DNA of 64,000 nucleotides from NCBI RefSeq assembly GCF_036388275.1, contig NZ_DASVSF010000086.1, forward strand, positions 62,001 to 126,000. The letters run 5' to 3'. Both the position numbers and the translations under genes were made by a program. This DNA comes from Longimicrobium sp. Lineage in GTDB: Bacteria > Gemmatimonadota > Gemmatimonadetes > Longimicrobiales > Longimicrobiaceae. Below, one piece after another: positions 35,995 through 44,121 of the stretch (within the stretch, counting starts at the first letter, position 1; each line of letters starts with the position of its first letter). The notes under the pieces are model-generated. The model did no database searches, was not told where the DNA came from, and saw only the letters and a program-made list of their open reading frames with translations.

Positions 35995-36810
35995 ATGCAG
36001 GACTTGGAGCGGCTGGTCTCGGAGGCGTACCAGGATCGCGAGCGGCTGAAGGACGCCGATACGGCGCAGGCGGTGGAGCGCGTGATCGCCCTGCTGGACC
36101 GCGGCGAGGTGCGGGTGGCGGAAAAGCGCGACGGCGAGTGGCACGTCAACGCGTGGGTCAAGGAAGCCATCCTGCTGTACTTTGCCCTGCGGCCGCTGGA
36201 GCCCATGGAGGCGGGCGACCTGCACTTCTACGACAAGATCCGCACGAAGTCGGACCTGCAGGCGCAGGGCATTCGCGTGGTGCCGCCCGGCGTGGCGCGC
36301 TACGGCAGCTTCCTGGAGCCGGGGTGCGTGGTGATGCCCGGCTACGTGAACATCGGCGCGTACGTGGGCGCGGGGACGATGGTGGACACGTGGGCCACCG
36401 TGGGCTCGTGCGCGCAGATCGGCAGGGGCGTGCACCTGTCCGGCGGCGTGGGAATCGGCGGGGTGCTGGAGCCGCCCAGCGCCTCGCCCGTGATCGTGGA
36501 GGACGGCGCGTTCATCGGGTCGCGCTGCATCGTGGTCGAGGGCGTGGTCGTCGAGGAAGAGGCGGTGCTGGGGGCCAGCGTGGTGCTGACGGCATCCACC
36601 CCCATCGTGGACGTGACGGGCCCGGAGCCGGTGATCACCAAGGGGCGCATCCCGGCGCGTTCGGTGGTCATCCCCGGCACGCTCCCCAAGGAGTTCCCGG
36701 CGGGCACCTTCCACGTCCCCTGCGCCCTGCTGATCGGCACGCGCAAGGCATCGACGGACAAGAAGACCTCGCTGAACGACGTGCTGCGGACGTTCAACGT
36801 GCAGGTGTGA
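35995..36810 (+). CDS. dapD: 2,3,4,5-tetrahydropyridine-2,6-dicarboxylate N-succinyltransferase
   Basis: 271 aa. Succinylase-branch step of lysine/diaminopimelate synthesis. N-terminal helical domain, then left-handed beta-helix hexapeptide repeats at about 100-210 (GYVNIGAYVGAGTMVDTWATVG, GVHLSGGVGIGGVLEP). Length matches the family (about 275). Start is ATG at 35995 with GGGGGAGGA upstream. First gene of a run with a ribbon-helix-helix protein, dapE and a dapC-like aminotransferase. Confidence 0.95.
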   Translation: MQDLERLVSEAYQDRERLKDADTAQAVERVIALLDRGEVRVAEKRDGEWHVNAWVKEAILLYFALRPLEPMEAGDLHFYDKIRTKSDLQAQGIRVVPPGVARYGSFLEPGCVVMPGYVNIGAYVGAGTMVDTWATVGSCAQIGRGVHLSGGVGIGGVLEPPSASPVIVEDGAFIGSRCIVVEGVVVEEEAVLGASVVLTASTPIVDVTGPEPVITKGRIPARSVVIPGTLPKEFPAGTFHVPCALLIGTRKASTDKKTSLNDVLRTFNVQV

Positions 36811-36837
36811 ACATCGGGCAAGTGCCAGGAGGCGAGC

Positions 36838-37128
36838 ATGACCATTGACCTGCCTCCCGAGTTGGAGGACGCGGTGAAAGCTGCCGCACGAGAGCACGGT
36901 ACGACGGCAGAAGCCTTCGTGCTCGCCACCCTCCGCAAGCACCTGCTGCCCGTCGTCAGGAGAGTCGATCCCGATTGTGGCGCACAGAACTTGGCCGAGT
37001 ATTTGGAGGGCTACATCGGAATTCTCGATAGCCGGGACTTCGTCGTCGGGGGTGCACAGTTGTCCGAGAATACGGGCGAGCAATTCACCGATATTTTGGT
37101 CGAGAAACGACGGCAGGGGCGGCTCTGA
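36838..37128 (+). CDS. Ribbon-helix-helix protein, orphan antitoxin-like
   Basis: 96 aa. The N-terminal 40 residues (MTIDLPPELEDAVKAAAREH, then TTAEAFVLATLRKHL) fit a ribbon-helix-helix DNA-binding fold as in CopG/VapB-type antitoxins. The remainder (LAEYLEGYIGILDSRDF ... FTDILVEKRRQGRL) resembles the toxin-contact tails of such proteins. Good SD (CAGGAGG). No toxin gene of PIN or RelE type follows; the next gene is dapE after a repeat hairpin. It is an orphan antitoxin or a local repressor. Confidence 0.75.
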   Translation: MTIDLPPELEDAVKAAAREHGTTAEAFVLATLRKHLLPVVRRVDPDCGAQNLAEYLEGYIGILDSRDFVVGGAQLSENTGEQFTDILVEKRRQGRL

Positions 37129-37132
37129 GTTC

Positions 37133-37182
37133 TCCCCTCTCCCGCTTGCGGGAGAGGGGCCGGGGGAGAGGGCAGCCGGGGA
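37133..37182. repeat. GGGAGAGG hairpin repeat after the RHH gene
   Basis: TCTCCCCTCTCCCGCTTGCG followed by GGAGAGGGGCCGGGGGAGAG, then GGCAGCCGGGG. The core CCCCTCTCCCGC-TT-GCGGGAGAGGGG is a perfect stem directly after the RHH stop at 37128. It probably ends that transcript or attenuates read-through into dapE. Confidence 0.75.
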
Positions 37183-37296
37183 CTGCGCCGGAACTATCGA
37201 ATTGCCCGGAACTCCGCCAGGGGTCCACTCACCAAGCCGGGGGGAGGGGCCTCCCCGATCCGCATCTGAATCACGAAACCCGCGGGGTGTAGCCGT

Positions 37297-38373
37297 TTGA
37301 GCGAGGAAATCAGGGACGAGCTGGCGCGGCTGACGCTGGAGCTGTGCGCCATCCCCAGCGAAACGTGCCACGAGGCCGAGATCGCCTCGTGGATCCACCA
37401 CCGGTGCGTGCAGGCCGCCGGCGCGCGGGCGGTGACGCGCATCGGCAACTCCGTGATCTGCGAGCCGTACGGCCGCAATGAGCGCCCAGGCGAGCCCGTG
37501 ATCGCGCTGGTGGGCCACGTCGACACGGTGAAGTGCGCCGAGGGGCAGCCGCTGGAAATCCGCGACGGCAAGGTGTACGGCTGCGGCTCCAGCGACATGA
37601 AGTCCGGCGTTGCGGTGATGCTGGCCCTGCTGGACCGCTGGCGCGAGCTGGGGCGCGCGCGGCCCGTGTGGATTTTCTACGAGGGGGAGGAAGGGCCGGC
37701 CGAGGGCAACGGCCTGGGCCCGGTGCTGGAAAGCGGCGTGCTGCCGCCCATCGACTTCGCCTTCATCCTGGAGCCGACCGACCAGGGGGTGCAGCCCGGC
37801 TGCATGGGCCTCATCCACGCCACCGTCACCGTTCGCGGCACCCGCGCCCACAGCGCCCGCCCCTGGCAGGGCGACAACGCGCTGTACCGCGCCATTCCCG
37901 TGCTGGAGCGGCTGCGGGCGTTCGAGCGGCGCGCGGTGACGTTCGGCGATCTCTGCTTCTACGAGGTAATCGTGGCCACCGCCGCCCTCACCCGCAACTC
38001 GCGCAACGTGGTGCCTGACGCGGTGGAGCTGAACGTCAACTTCCGCTTCGCCCCCGGCAACACGGCCGAAAATGCCGAGGCCGAGCTGCGCGCCCTGGTC
38101 GGCGACCTGGGGGACGTGGAGGTGACCGACAGCGCTCCCGCGGGGGACGTGCACGCCGACCATCCCCTGCTGGCGGACTGGTGCCGGGCGGAAAAGCTGA
38201 AGGTGATGCCCAAGCAGGCGTGGACCGACGTGGCGCGCTTCACCGCCAGCGGCATTCCCGCCGTCAACTTCGGCCCGGGCGAGACGGCGCAGGCCCACCA
38301 GGCCGGCGAGTGGGCGTCCATCGACTCGCTGGAGCACTGCTACGGGGCCCTCCGCCGCTGGTTCGGCCCATGA
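37297..38373 (+). CDS. dapE: Succinyl-diaminopimelate desuccinylase
   Basis: 358 aa, M20 metallopeptidase family. Hydrolyses N-succinyl-LL-DAP. Zinc-binding and catalytic motifs: GHVDTV with His and Asp, CGSSDMKSG, YEGEEGPAEGNGLG and EPTD, then a dimerisation domain with RGTRAHSARPWQGDNA. Start is TTG at 37297; no later in-frame start keeps the conserved N-terminus. The stop overlaps the aminotransferase start in an ATGA junction. Confidence 0.93.
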   Translation: MSEEIRDELARLTLELCAIPSETCHEAEIASWIHHRCVQAAGARAVTRIGNSVICEPYGRNERPGEPVIALVGHVDTVKCAEGQPLEIRDGKVYGCGSSDMKSGVAVMLALLDRWRELGRARPVWIFYEGEEGPAEGNGLGPVLESGVLPPIDFAFILEPTDQGVQPGCMGLIHATVTVRGTRAHSARPWQGDNALYRAIPVLERLRAFERRAVTFGDLCFYEVIVATAALTRNSRNVVPDAVELNVNFRFAPGNTAENAEAELRALVGDLGDVEVTDSAPAGDVHADHPLLADWCRAEKLKVMPKQAWTDVARFTASGIPAVNFGPGETAQAHQAGEWASIDSLEHCYGALRRWFGP

Positions 38374-39515
38374 ACCCCATCCTGTCCGGCATCGCCCCCT
38401 CGCTGATCCGCGAACTGAACGCCCGCAAGAAGCCGGGCGACATCGACCTGGGGATGGGCGAGCCCACGCTGAAGCCGGACATCCGCTACTTCGAGGCGGC
38501 GACCGAGCGCGTGCGCCAGGCCGGCTGCCCGTACTCGCCGAATGCCGGCTACACCGACCTGCGCGCCGCCGTGGCCGCGTACCACGGCTTTCCGGACCGC
38601 GGCGGGGCGGAGAACGTGGTGATCACCGTCGGATCGGAAGAGGCGCTGTACCTGGCCATCAAGGCCGTGCTGGACCCGGCGCGCGACGAGGCGCTGATCG
38701 TGGAGCCGTGCTACCTGGCGTATCCCAAGCTGTGCGCGCTGGAAGGCATCCGGCACCGCACCGTGGCGCTGAACGGGGACGACGGCTTTCGCCCCAGCGC
38801 CGCGCGCGTGCTGGCGGCGATGGGGCCCGCGACGCGGATGATCATCCTTAACTCGCCCAACAACCCCACGGGGCGCATCTGGCCCCCGAGCGAGCTGCGC
38901 GCCCTCGCCGACGGGCTGGCGGCGCGCCCGGGCCCGCCCGTCTGGGTCCTTTCGGACGAGGTGTACCGCGAGCTGTACTTCACCCCGGAACCGCCCGCGT
39001 CCATCGGACAGATGTGGCCGTACGCCCTCGTCGCCGGCTCGCTTTCCAAGAGCAACGCGCTCACCGGCCTGCGCCTGGGATGGCTGGTGGGCGACCCGAA
39101 GGCCATCGCCGCCGCGACCAAGGTGCACCAGCTGGTGAACACGGCCGCGAGCACCTTTTCGCAGATGGTGGCGCGCGAGGTGTTCGCCAGCGCCGCCAAC
39201 CTGGGCGCCCACCGCGCGCACTACGCCGAACGGCTGGAGCTGGTGGCGGGGCTGATGAAGCGAAACGGCATCGGCTGGGTGCGGCCGGAGGGCGCCTTCT
39301 ACTGCATGGTGCGCCTGCCGATGGCGCTGGAGCACGATTCGCTCGCCGCGGCCGAGGCGCTGCTGGAGGCGCACCACGTGGTCGCCACGCCGGGGCGCGC
39401 CTTCGGCGACAGCGGCGAAGGCTGGCTGCGGCTCTCGTGGGTGGCGGAGCCGGACGACCTTCGCGCCGCCATCGAGCGCATCGCCGCTTTCTTCGCCGCG
39501 GCGGACCGCGCCTGA
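38370..39515 (+). CDS. dapC: Class I/II aminotransferase, likely N-succinyl-DAP aminotransferase
   Basis: 381 aa, PLP fold type I. NSPNNPTGRIW substrate/PLP loop, then AGSLSKSNALTGLRLGWL with the Schiff-base Lys, and RLSWVAEPDD near the end with the carboxylate-binding Arg. The four-base overlap with dapE and dapD upstream point to the N-succinyl-2-amino-6-oxopimelate aminotransferase step, completing the branch. The family alone would also allow aspartate or other aminotransferases. Confidence 0.8.
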   Translation: MNPILSGIAPSLIRELNARKKPGDIDLGMGEPTLKPDIRYFEAATERVRQAGCPYSPNAGYTDLRAAVAAYHGFPDRGGAENVVITVGSEEALYLAIKAVLDPARDEALIVEPCYLAYPKLCALEGIRHRTVALNGDDGFRPSAARVLAAMGPATRMIILNSPNNPTGRIWPPSELRALADGLAARPGPPVWVLSDEVYRELYFTPEPPASIGQMWPYALVAGSLSKSNALTGLRLGWLVGDPKAIAAATKVHQLVNTAASTFSQMVAREVFASAANLGAHRAHYAERLELVAGLMKRNGIGWVRPEGAFYCMVRLPMALEHDSLAAAEALLEAHHVVATPGRAFGDSGEGWLRLSWVAEPDDLRAAIERIAAFFAAADRA

Positions 39516-39585
39516 CCGGCAGTCGGCGCGTTTCTTTCGTCCCCGGCGCAGAAACGTACGTACCCATCCCCGGAAGCCTTTTCGC

Positions 39586-40020
39586 ATGGCTCTTCGCGCC
39601 CGACGTCCCCCGGACCCCCTCCGCGACCACCTGGTCGAGGTGCGCCGCCACCTGCTGCGGCTTCACAAGGCGCTGATCGACAGCGAGCGCCCCCTGTACG
39701 AGCAGCGCTCGGGGCCGATCTCCAACATGCAGCTGCTGCAGGCGCTGCTGGAGGACCCGTTCTTCGCCTGGCTTCGTCCCTTTTCGGGGCTGATCTCGTC
39801 CATCGACGCCGCCCTGTCCGACGACGAGCCGGTGACGCGAGACCAGGCCCGCGGCTTCGTCAGCCAGGCGGGGGCGCTGGTGTCCGGCTCCGCGGAGGCG
39901 GACGAAAACGCCGCCCGCTTCGTGCAGGTGCGCCAGCGCGATCCGGCCGTGCTCTTCGCGCAGACCGAGCTTCACCGCCGCATCGCAGAAGCCCTCCGCT
40001 GGCTGGACGCGCCGGCGTGA
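39586..40020 (+). CDS. Hypothetical helical protein
   Basis: 144 aa, predicted all-helical. The start is basic (MALRARRPPDPLRDHLVEVR) and a HLLRLHKALIDSERPLYEQR stretch is notable. No membrane segment or metal motif. The layout, starting with an HKALID-type helix and followed by an acidic C-terminal half, suggests a conserved small family of unknown function. It follows dapC by 70 bases and may be co-transcribed. Confidence 0.65.
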   Translation: MALRARRPPDPLRDHLVEVRRHLLRLHKALIDSERPLYEQRSGPISNMQLLQALLEDPFFAWLRPFSGLISSIDAALSDDEPVTRDQARGFVSQAGALVSGSAEADENAARFVQVRQRDPAVLFAQTELHRRIAEALRWLDAPA

Positions 40021-40093
40021 TGGCTCTTTTCGTTCCGTTCCGGGTACTGGCTGGCCGGTCCCCACTGAACCACCTCCCGTCATCGATGGTGTC

Positions 40094-41704
40094 ATGAAGC
40101 TCATTCGCCCCGTTCTCCTTGCCGGGTTCGCGCTGGCGTCCGTTCCGGCGGCCGTGCACGCCCAGGCCGCGCCGGCCGACAGCGCCGCGCGCAACTGGCA
40201 CCTGCTGGACCCCGCCGCCGACCGCGTTCCGGGGATCAGCGCCGAGCGCGCCCACCGCGAGCTGCTGGCCCGCCGCCAGGTGCGCGACACGATCATCGTG
40301 GCCATCATCGACAGCGGGGTAGAGGTGGACCACCCCGACCTGGACGGCGTGCTGTGGACCAACCGCCGCGAGGTGCCGGGCAACGGCCGCGACGACGACC
40401 GCAACGGCTACGTCGACGACGTCCACGGGTGGAACTTCATCGGCGGGCGCGACGGGCGGAACGTCAAGGAAGACACGTACGAGGTCACGCGCCTGTACGC
40501 GCAGCTCCGCCCGCGCTTCCAGGACGCCGACTCGGCCTCCATCCCCGCGGCCGACCGCGCGGACTACGCCCTGTGGCGCCGCGTGAAGGCCGACTTCGAG
40601 GGGCGCCGCGCCGAAGAGGAGCAGACGCTCGGGGCCATCAAGCAGGCCGAAGAAACGCTGCGCCAGGCGGAAACCATCCTCAAGCGGGAGATGGGCACCA
40701 CCGCCCTCACTACAAGCGCGGTGACGCTGTTCAGCCCCAAGGACCAGATGGGGCAGCAGGCGCGGCAGATCTACCTGCACTTCGCCGGGCTGGGCTACTC
40801 GCTGGAGCGCGTGGTCGAGGCGCGGGAAAGCACCGAGGCGGGCGTGCGGTTCTCGCTGAACCCCGAGTTCGACCCGCGCAACGTCGTGGGCGACGACCCG
40901 CGGAACCCGACGGAGCGCGGCTACGGCAACAACCAGTACGAGGGACCGGACGCCGGGCACGGCACGCACGTCGCCGGCATCGTGGCGGCCGAGCGCGGCA
41001 ACGGGCAGGGGATCGACGGCATCGCCCCGGCGGTGCGCATCATGTCGCTTCGCGCGGTGCCGCAGGGCGACGAGCGCGACAAGGACGTGGCCAACGCCAT
41101 CCGCTACGCCGTCGACAACGGCGCCCGCGTGGTGAACATGAGCTTCGGCAAGTCGTTCTCGCCGCAGAAGGAGCTGGTGGACGCCGCCGTCCGCTACGCC
41201 GAGGAGAAGGGCGTGCTGCTGGTGCACGCCGCCGGCAACGACGGCGCCGACCTGAGCGAAGAGCCCAACTTTCCCACGCCGCTGCTTCAGGGCGGGCGGC
41301 GCGCCGCCAACTGGATCGAGGTGGGCGCCGCGTCGTGGCAGGGCGGCGACCACCTTGCAGCGTCGTTCAGCAACTACGACGAGCAGCTGGTGGACGTGTT
41401 CGCCCCGGGCGTGGCCATCCTGTCCACCGTGCCGGACGGCGAAATCCAGCGCAACGACGGCACCAGCATGGCGGCGCCGGTGGTGGCGGGCGTGGCGGCG
41501 ACGATCCTGTCGTACTACCCGGAGCTGACCGCCGCGCAGGTGCGCCAGATCATCATGGAGTCGGCCACGCGCTTTGCGGGGCTGAGCGTGGTGCGTCCCG
41601 GCAGCGAGGACGAGCGCGTGCCCTTCGCCCAGCTTTCCGGCACCGGCGGGGTGGTGAACCTGCACGCCGCGCTGCAGATGGCCGAGCGCATGGCGCGCCG
41701 CTAA
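40094..41704 (+). CDS. S8 (subtilisin-like) serine protease with a large insertion
   Basis: 536 aa. Signal peptide ending AVHA-Q. Catalytic triad: Asp73 (IIDSGV), His289 (GHGTHVAG) and Ser458 in GTSMAAP. About 215 residues separate Asp and His, where subtilisins have about 30. The insert holds a DDDRNGYVDDVHGWNFIGG segment and a charged helical stretch (RRAEEEQTLGAIKQAEETLR). No obvious inhibitor propeptide. Exported, probably periplasmic or secreted. Distinct from the three proteinase-K-like lipoproteins at the right end of the window. Confidence 0.9.
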   Translation: MKLIRPVLLAGFALASVPAAVHAQAAPADSAARNWHLLDPAADRVPGISAERAHRELLARRQVRDTIIVAIIDSGVEVDHPDLDGVLWTNRREVPGNGRDDDRNGYVDDVHGWNFIGGRDGRNVKEDTYEVTRLYAQLRPRFQDADSASIPAADRADYALWRRVKADFEGRRAEEEQTLGAIKQAEETLRQAETILKREMGTTALTTSAVTLFSPKDQMGQQARQIYLHFAGLGYSLERVVEARESTEAGVRFSLNPEFDPRNVVGDDPRNPTERGYGNNQYEGPDAGHGTHVAGIVAAERGNGQGIDGIAPAVRIMSLRAVPQGDERDKDVANAIRYAVDNGARVVNMSFGKSFSPQKELVDAAVRYAEEKGVLLVHAAGNDGADLSEEPNFPTPLLQGGRRAANWIEVGAASWQGGDHLAASFSNYDEQLVDVFAPGVAILSTVPDGEIQRNDGTSMAAPVVAGVAATILSYYPELTAAQVRQIIMESATRFAGLSVVRPGSEDERVPFAQLSGTGGVVNLHAALQMAERMARR

Positions 41705-41741
41705 CGGCCGGGCGCGGGGTTGCGGAAAGGCCCGTTCCGGG

Positions 41742-41770
41742 TTGACACAACCCCGCGCCGCGGCTAGGTT
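41742..41770 (+). promoter_or_regulatory. Predicted promoter of the ceramide-type operon
   Basis: TTGACA (41742-41747), exactly 17 bases, TAGGTT (41765-41770). The -35 is a perfect consensus and the -10 keeps TA and final T. It lies 157 bases before the operon's first ATG. An inverted repeat GCGCGGGGTTG / CAACCCCGCGC (41712-41722 with 41748-41758) brackets the -35. Confidence 0.6.
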
Positions 41771-41825
41771 TGCGGCCAGCCGAGGGGGTGGCTGCAGTGC
41801 TGGGATAGCGCCGATGAGCGGCGCG

Positions 41826-41866
41826 AAGAGGATCTGGGCGGGGCCCGCCCGGTCCTCTTTCTTGTT
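41826..41866 (+). terminator. Terminator-like hairpin in the operon leader (attenuator or sRNA end)
   Basis: AAGAGGA (41826-41832) pairs with TCCTCTT (41853-41859), with an inner GGGCGG/CCGCCC stem (36-41 with 45-50), followed by TCTTGTT. It lies between the promoter and the first gene, so a transcript starting near 41777 would reach it after about 85 bases. Confidence 0.5.
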
Positions 41867-41926
41867 GGCGTCCGGCGGCGGCGTTGCGCATCCGGCGGAT
41901 TCGCCGCACATTGCTGCCCTGTTCCA

Positions 41927-42895
41927 ATGAGCCGAACCGCACTTGTCACCGGCGCCACGGGCTTCGTCGGCGGCCACCTGGTCCGCCGGCTCGCCCGGTC
42001 GGGGTGGACGGTGCGCGCCCTGGTGCGCGGCGGCAGCGACACCCGCGTGCTCGACGAGGTGGGCGCCCAGCGGGTGCAGGGCAGCCTGGGCGACGAGGGG
42101 GCGCTGCGCGAGGGCGCCAGCGGCGCCGACACCGTCTTTCACCTTGCCGCCGTTACCGCGGCCCGGGGCGAAGCCGCGTACGTCCGCGCCAACGTGGACG
42201 GCACCCGAAACGTGGTGCGCGGGATCAACGCGGCGTCGCCGCCCCCGCGGCGGCTGGTGTACCTGAGCTCGTACGCCGCCTGCGGCCCCGCGCTCCACGG
42301 CCGCCCGCGCCGCGCGGACGAAACGCCGGGGCCGGTTTCCACGTACGGACGCACCAAGCTGCAGGGCGAGGCGGTGGTCGGCGGCGAGCTGGCGGGCGGC
42401 ACGAGCGCCGCCATCCTGCGCGCCCCGCCCGTGTACGGCCCCGGCGACAAAGCCCTCCTCCCCTACTTCCGGCTGGTGAAGCGACGGCTGGCGCCCGCCC
42501 CGGCGGGCCCCGAGCTGCGCACCCACATGGTCTTCGTGGAGGACCTGGCCGCCGCGCTCGCGAACGCGGCCGACGCGCCCCCCGGCACGTACGCCGTCGC
42601 CGAGCCCGTGGAGCATCCGTGGGGCGACATCGTACGCGCCATCGCGGCACAGATGGGCACCCGGCCCGTGCGGCTGAAGCTTCCCCCCGCGGGGGTGAGG
42701 GCGGCGGGCACGGTCGTCGGCTGGTTCGGCGGCATTGGCGTATTCAATCGCGAGAAGGCCGAAGAGATGCTTGCGCCGGCCTGGCTTTGCGATCTCACGG
42801 GGCTGGACGCGCTGATCCCGCCCGGAACGGCCACTCCGCTCGCGGAGGGCATCCGGCGCACGGCTCAGTGGTACCTGGAACAGGGATGGGTTTGA
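41927..42895 (+). CDS. NAD-dependent epimerase/dehydratase family reductase, CerR-like
   Basis: 322 aa, extended short-chain dehydrogenase. NAD(P) motif GATGFVGG at 9-16, catalytic Y140-GRT-K144, and VYGPGDKALLPYF typical of the 3-beta-HSD/epimerase branch. It is the first gene of an operon whose next two genes encode an alpha-oxoamine synthase and a GNAT-like protein. In Caulobacter the corresponding trio CerR, Spt and bCerS makes ceramide, with CerR reducing the 3-keto group. The same role is inferred here. The stop overlaps the next ATG (TGATG). Confidence 0.75.
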   Translation: MSRTALVTGATGFVGGHLVRRLARSGWTVRALVRGGSDTRVLDEVGAQRVQGSLGDEGALREGASGADTVFHLAAVTAARGEAAYVRANVDGTRNVVRGINAASPPPRRLVYLSSYAACGPALHGRPRRADETPGPVSTYGRTKLQGEAVVGGELAGGTSAAILRAPPVYGPGDKALLPYFRLVKRRLAPAPAGPELRTHMVFVEDLAAALANAADAPPGTYAVAEPVEHPWGDIVRAIAAQMGTRPVRLKLPPAGVRAAGTVVGWFGGIGVFNREKAEEMLAPAWLCDLTGLDALIPPGTATPLAEGIRRTAQWYLEQGWV

Positions 42896-44121
42896 TGGCG
42901 ACGATCGAGGAGACGGTGCGGGGTACCGTGGACCTCTTCGACAAGTGCCGCCGGTTCACGGCGGCGCGGGAGATGATGGACCGCGGGCTGTACCCGTACT
43001 TCCAGCCGATCGAGGAATCCCACGACACCGAGGTGGTGATCCGGGGCGAAACCAAGATCATGGTGGGCTCCAACAACTACCTGGGCCTCACCCATCACCC
43101 GTACGTGCTGGAAAAGGCCCGCGACGCGCTGGCCCGCTACGGCTCCGGCAACACCGGCAGCCGGTTCCTGAACGGCACGCTGGACATCCACGAGGAGCTG
43201 GAAACCCGCCTGGCCGCCCTGATGGGCGCCGAGGCGGCGCTGGTGTTCAGCACCGGCTACCAGACCAACCTGGGCATCATCAACGGCCTGGTCACCCGCG
43301 GCTCGCTGGTGGTGCAGGACCGGCTGAACCACGCCTCGCTGCTGGACGGCGCGCAGATGGCCGCCGGCGAGCTGGCGCGCTACCAGCACGGCGACATGGG
43401 CGCCCTGCGCCGCGTGCTGGGGCGGCACCGCGACGCCAACGGCGTGCTGATCGCCACCGACGGCGTGTTCAGCATGGAGGGCAACATCGTCGACCTGCCC
43501 ACCCTGGTGGAGATCAAGGACGAGTACGGCGCCCGCCTGCTGGTGGACGACGCCCACTCGGTCGGGGTGCTGGGCGAAAACGGCGGCGGCACGGCCGAGC
43601 ACTTCGGCCTGCAGGACCGGGTGGACCTCACCATGATCACCTTCTCCAAGTCGTTCGCCTCCATCGGCGGCGCGGCGGCGGGGCCCGAAGACGTGATCCA
43701 CTACCTGAAGCACCACGCCCGCCCGCTGATCTTCAGCGCCAGCATGCCCGGCTCGGCGGTGGCGACGGTGCTGGCCTGCCTGGACGTGATGCAGCGCGAG
43801 CCCGAGCGCCGCACGCAGTTGTGGAAGAACGCCCACTATCTGCGCGGCGGCCTGCAGTCGCTGGGCTTCGACACCGTGGGCTCCGAGACGCCCATCATCC
43901 CGGTGGCGTCGGGGAACATGGAAAGCACCTTCATCTTCTGGCGCGCGCTCTTCGACGCCGGGGTGTTCACCAACCCGGTGCTGCCCCCCGCCGTCCCCGA
44001 GAAATCGTGCCGCCTGCGTACCTCGGTGATGGCCACGCACACGGTCGATCAGCTGGACCAGGTGCTCGACGCCTTCAGCCGCGTGGGCAGGCAGCTGGGG
44101 CTCGTGGGAGGCCAGGCGTGA
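42895..44121 (+). CDS. spt: Alpha-oxoamine synthase, probable serine palmitoyltransferase
   Basis: 408 aa, PLP-dependent, cytoplasmic. N-terminal segment VVIRGETKIMVGSNNYLGLT, GSGNTGSRFLNGTLDIHEELE, cofactor Asp/His in LLVDDAHSVGVLGENG, Schiff-base Lys252 in TFSKSFASIGG. It condenses an acyl thioester with an amino acid; serine palmitoyltransferase, KBL and BioF share this fold. Neighbouring CerR-like and bCerS-like genes favour the sphingolipid role over glycine C-acetyltransferase. ATG at 42895 overlaps the previous stop by one base; an ATG at 42886 is also possible. Confidence 0.82.
   Translation: MATIEETVRGTVDLFDKCRRFTAAREMMDRGLYPYFQPIEESHDTEVVIRGETKIMVGSNNYLGLTHHPYVLEKARDALARYGSGNTGSRFLNGTLDIHEELETRLAALMGAEAALVFSTGYQTNLGIINGLVTRGSLVVQDRLNHASLLDGAQMAAGELARYQHGDMGALRRVLGRHRDANGVLIATDGVFSMEGNIVDLPTLVEIKDEYGARLLVDDAHSVGVLGENGGGTAEHFGLQDRVDLTMITFSKSFASIGGAAAGPEDVIHYLKHHARPLIFSASMPGSAVATVLACLDVMQREPERRTQLWKNAHYLRGGLQSLGFDTVGSETPIIPVASGNMESTFIFWRALFDAGVFTNPVLPPAVPEKSCRLRTSVMATHTVDQLDQVLDAFSRVGRQLGLVGGQA

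Noticed and set aside
35884..38337. Long minus-strand frame opposite dapD and dapE
   Set aside because: It spans two real genes and a repeat; His/Arg-rich without motifs.
41771..41926. Known riboswitch class in the ceramide-operon leader
   Set aside because: I looked for TPP, cobalamin, c-di-GMP, SAM, glycine and fluoride core motifs and a hammerhead core; none fits. Only the terminator-like hairpin is supported.
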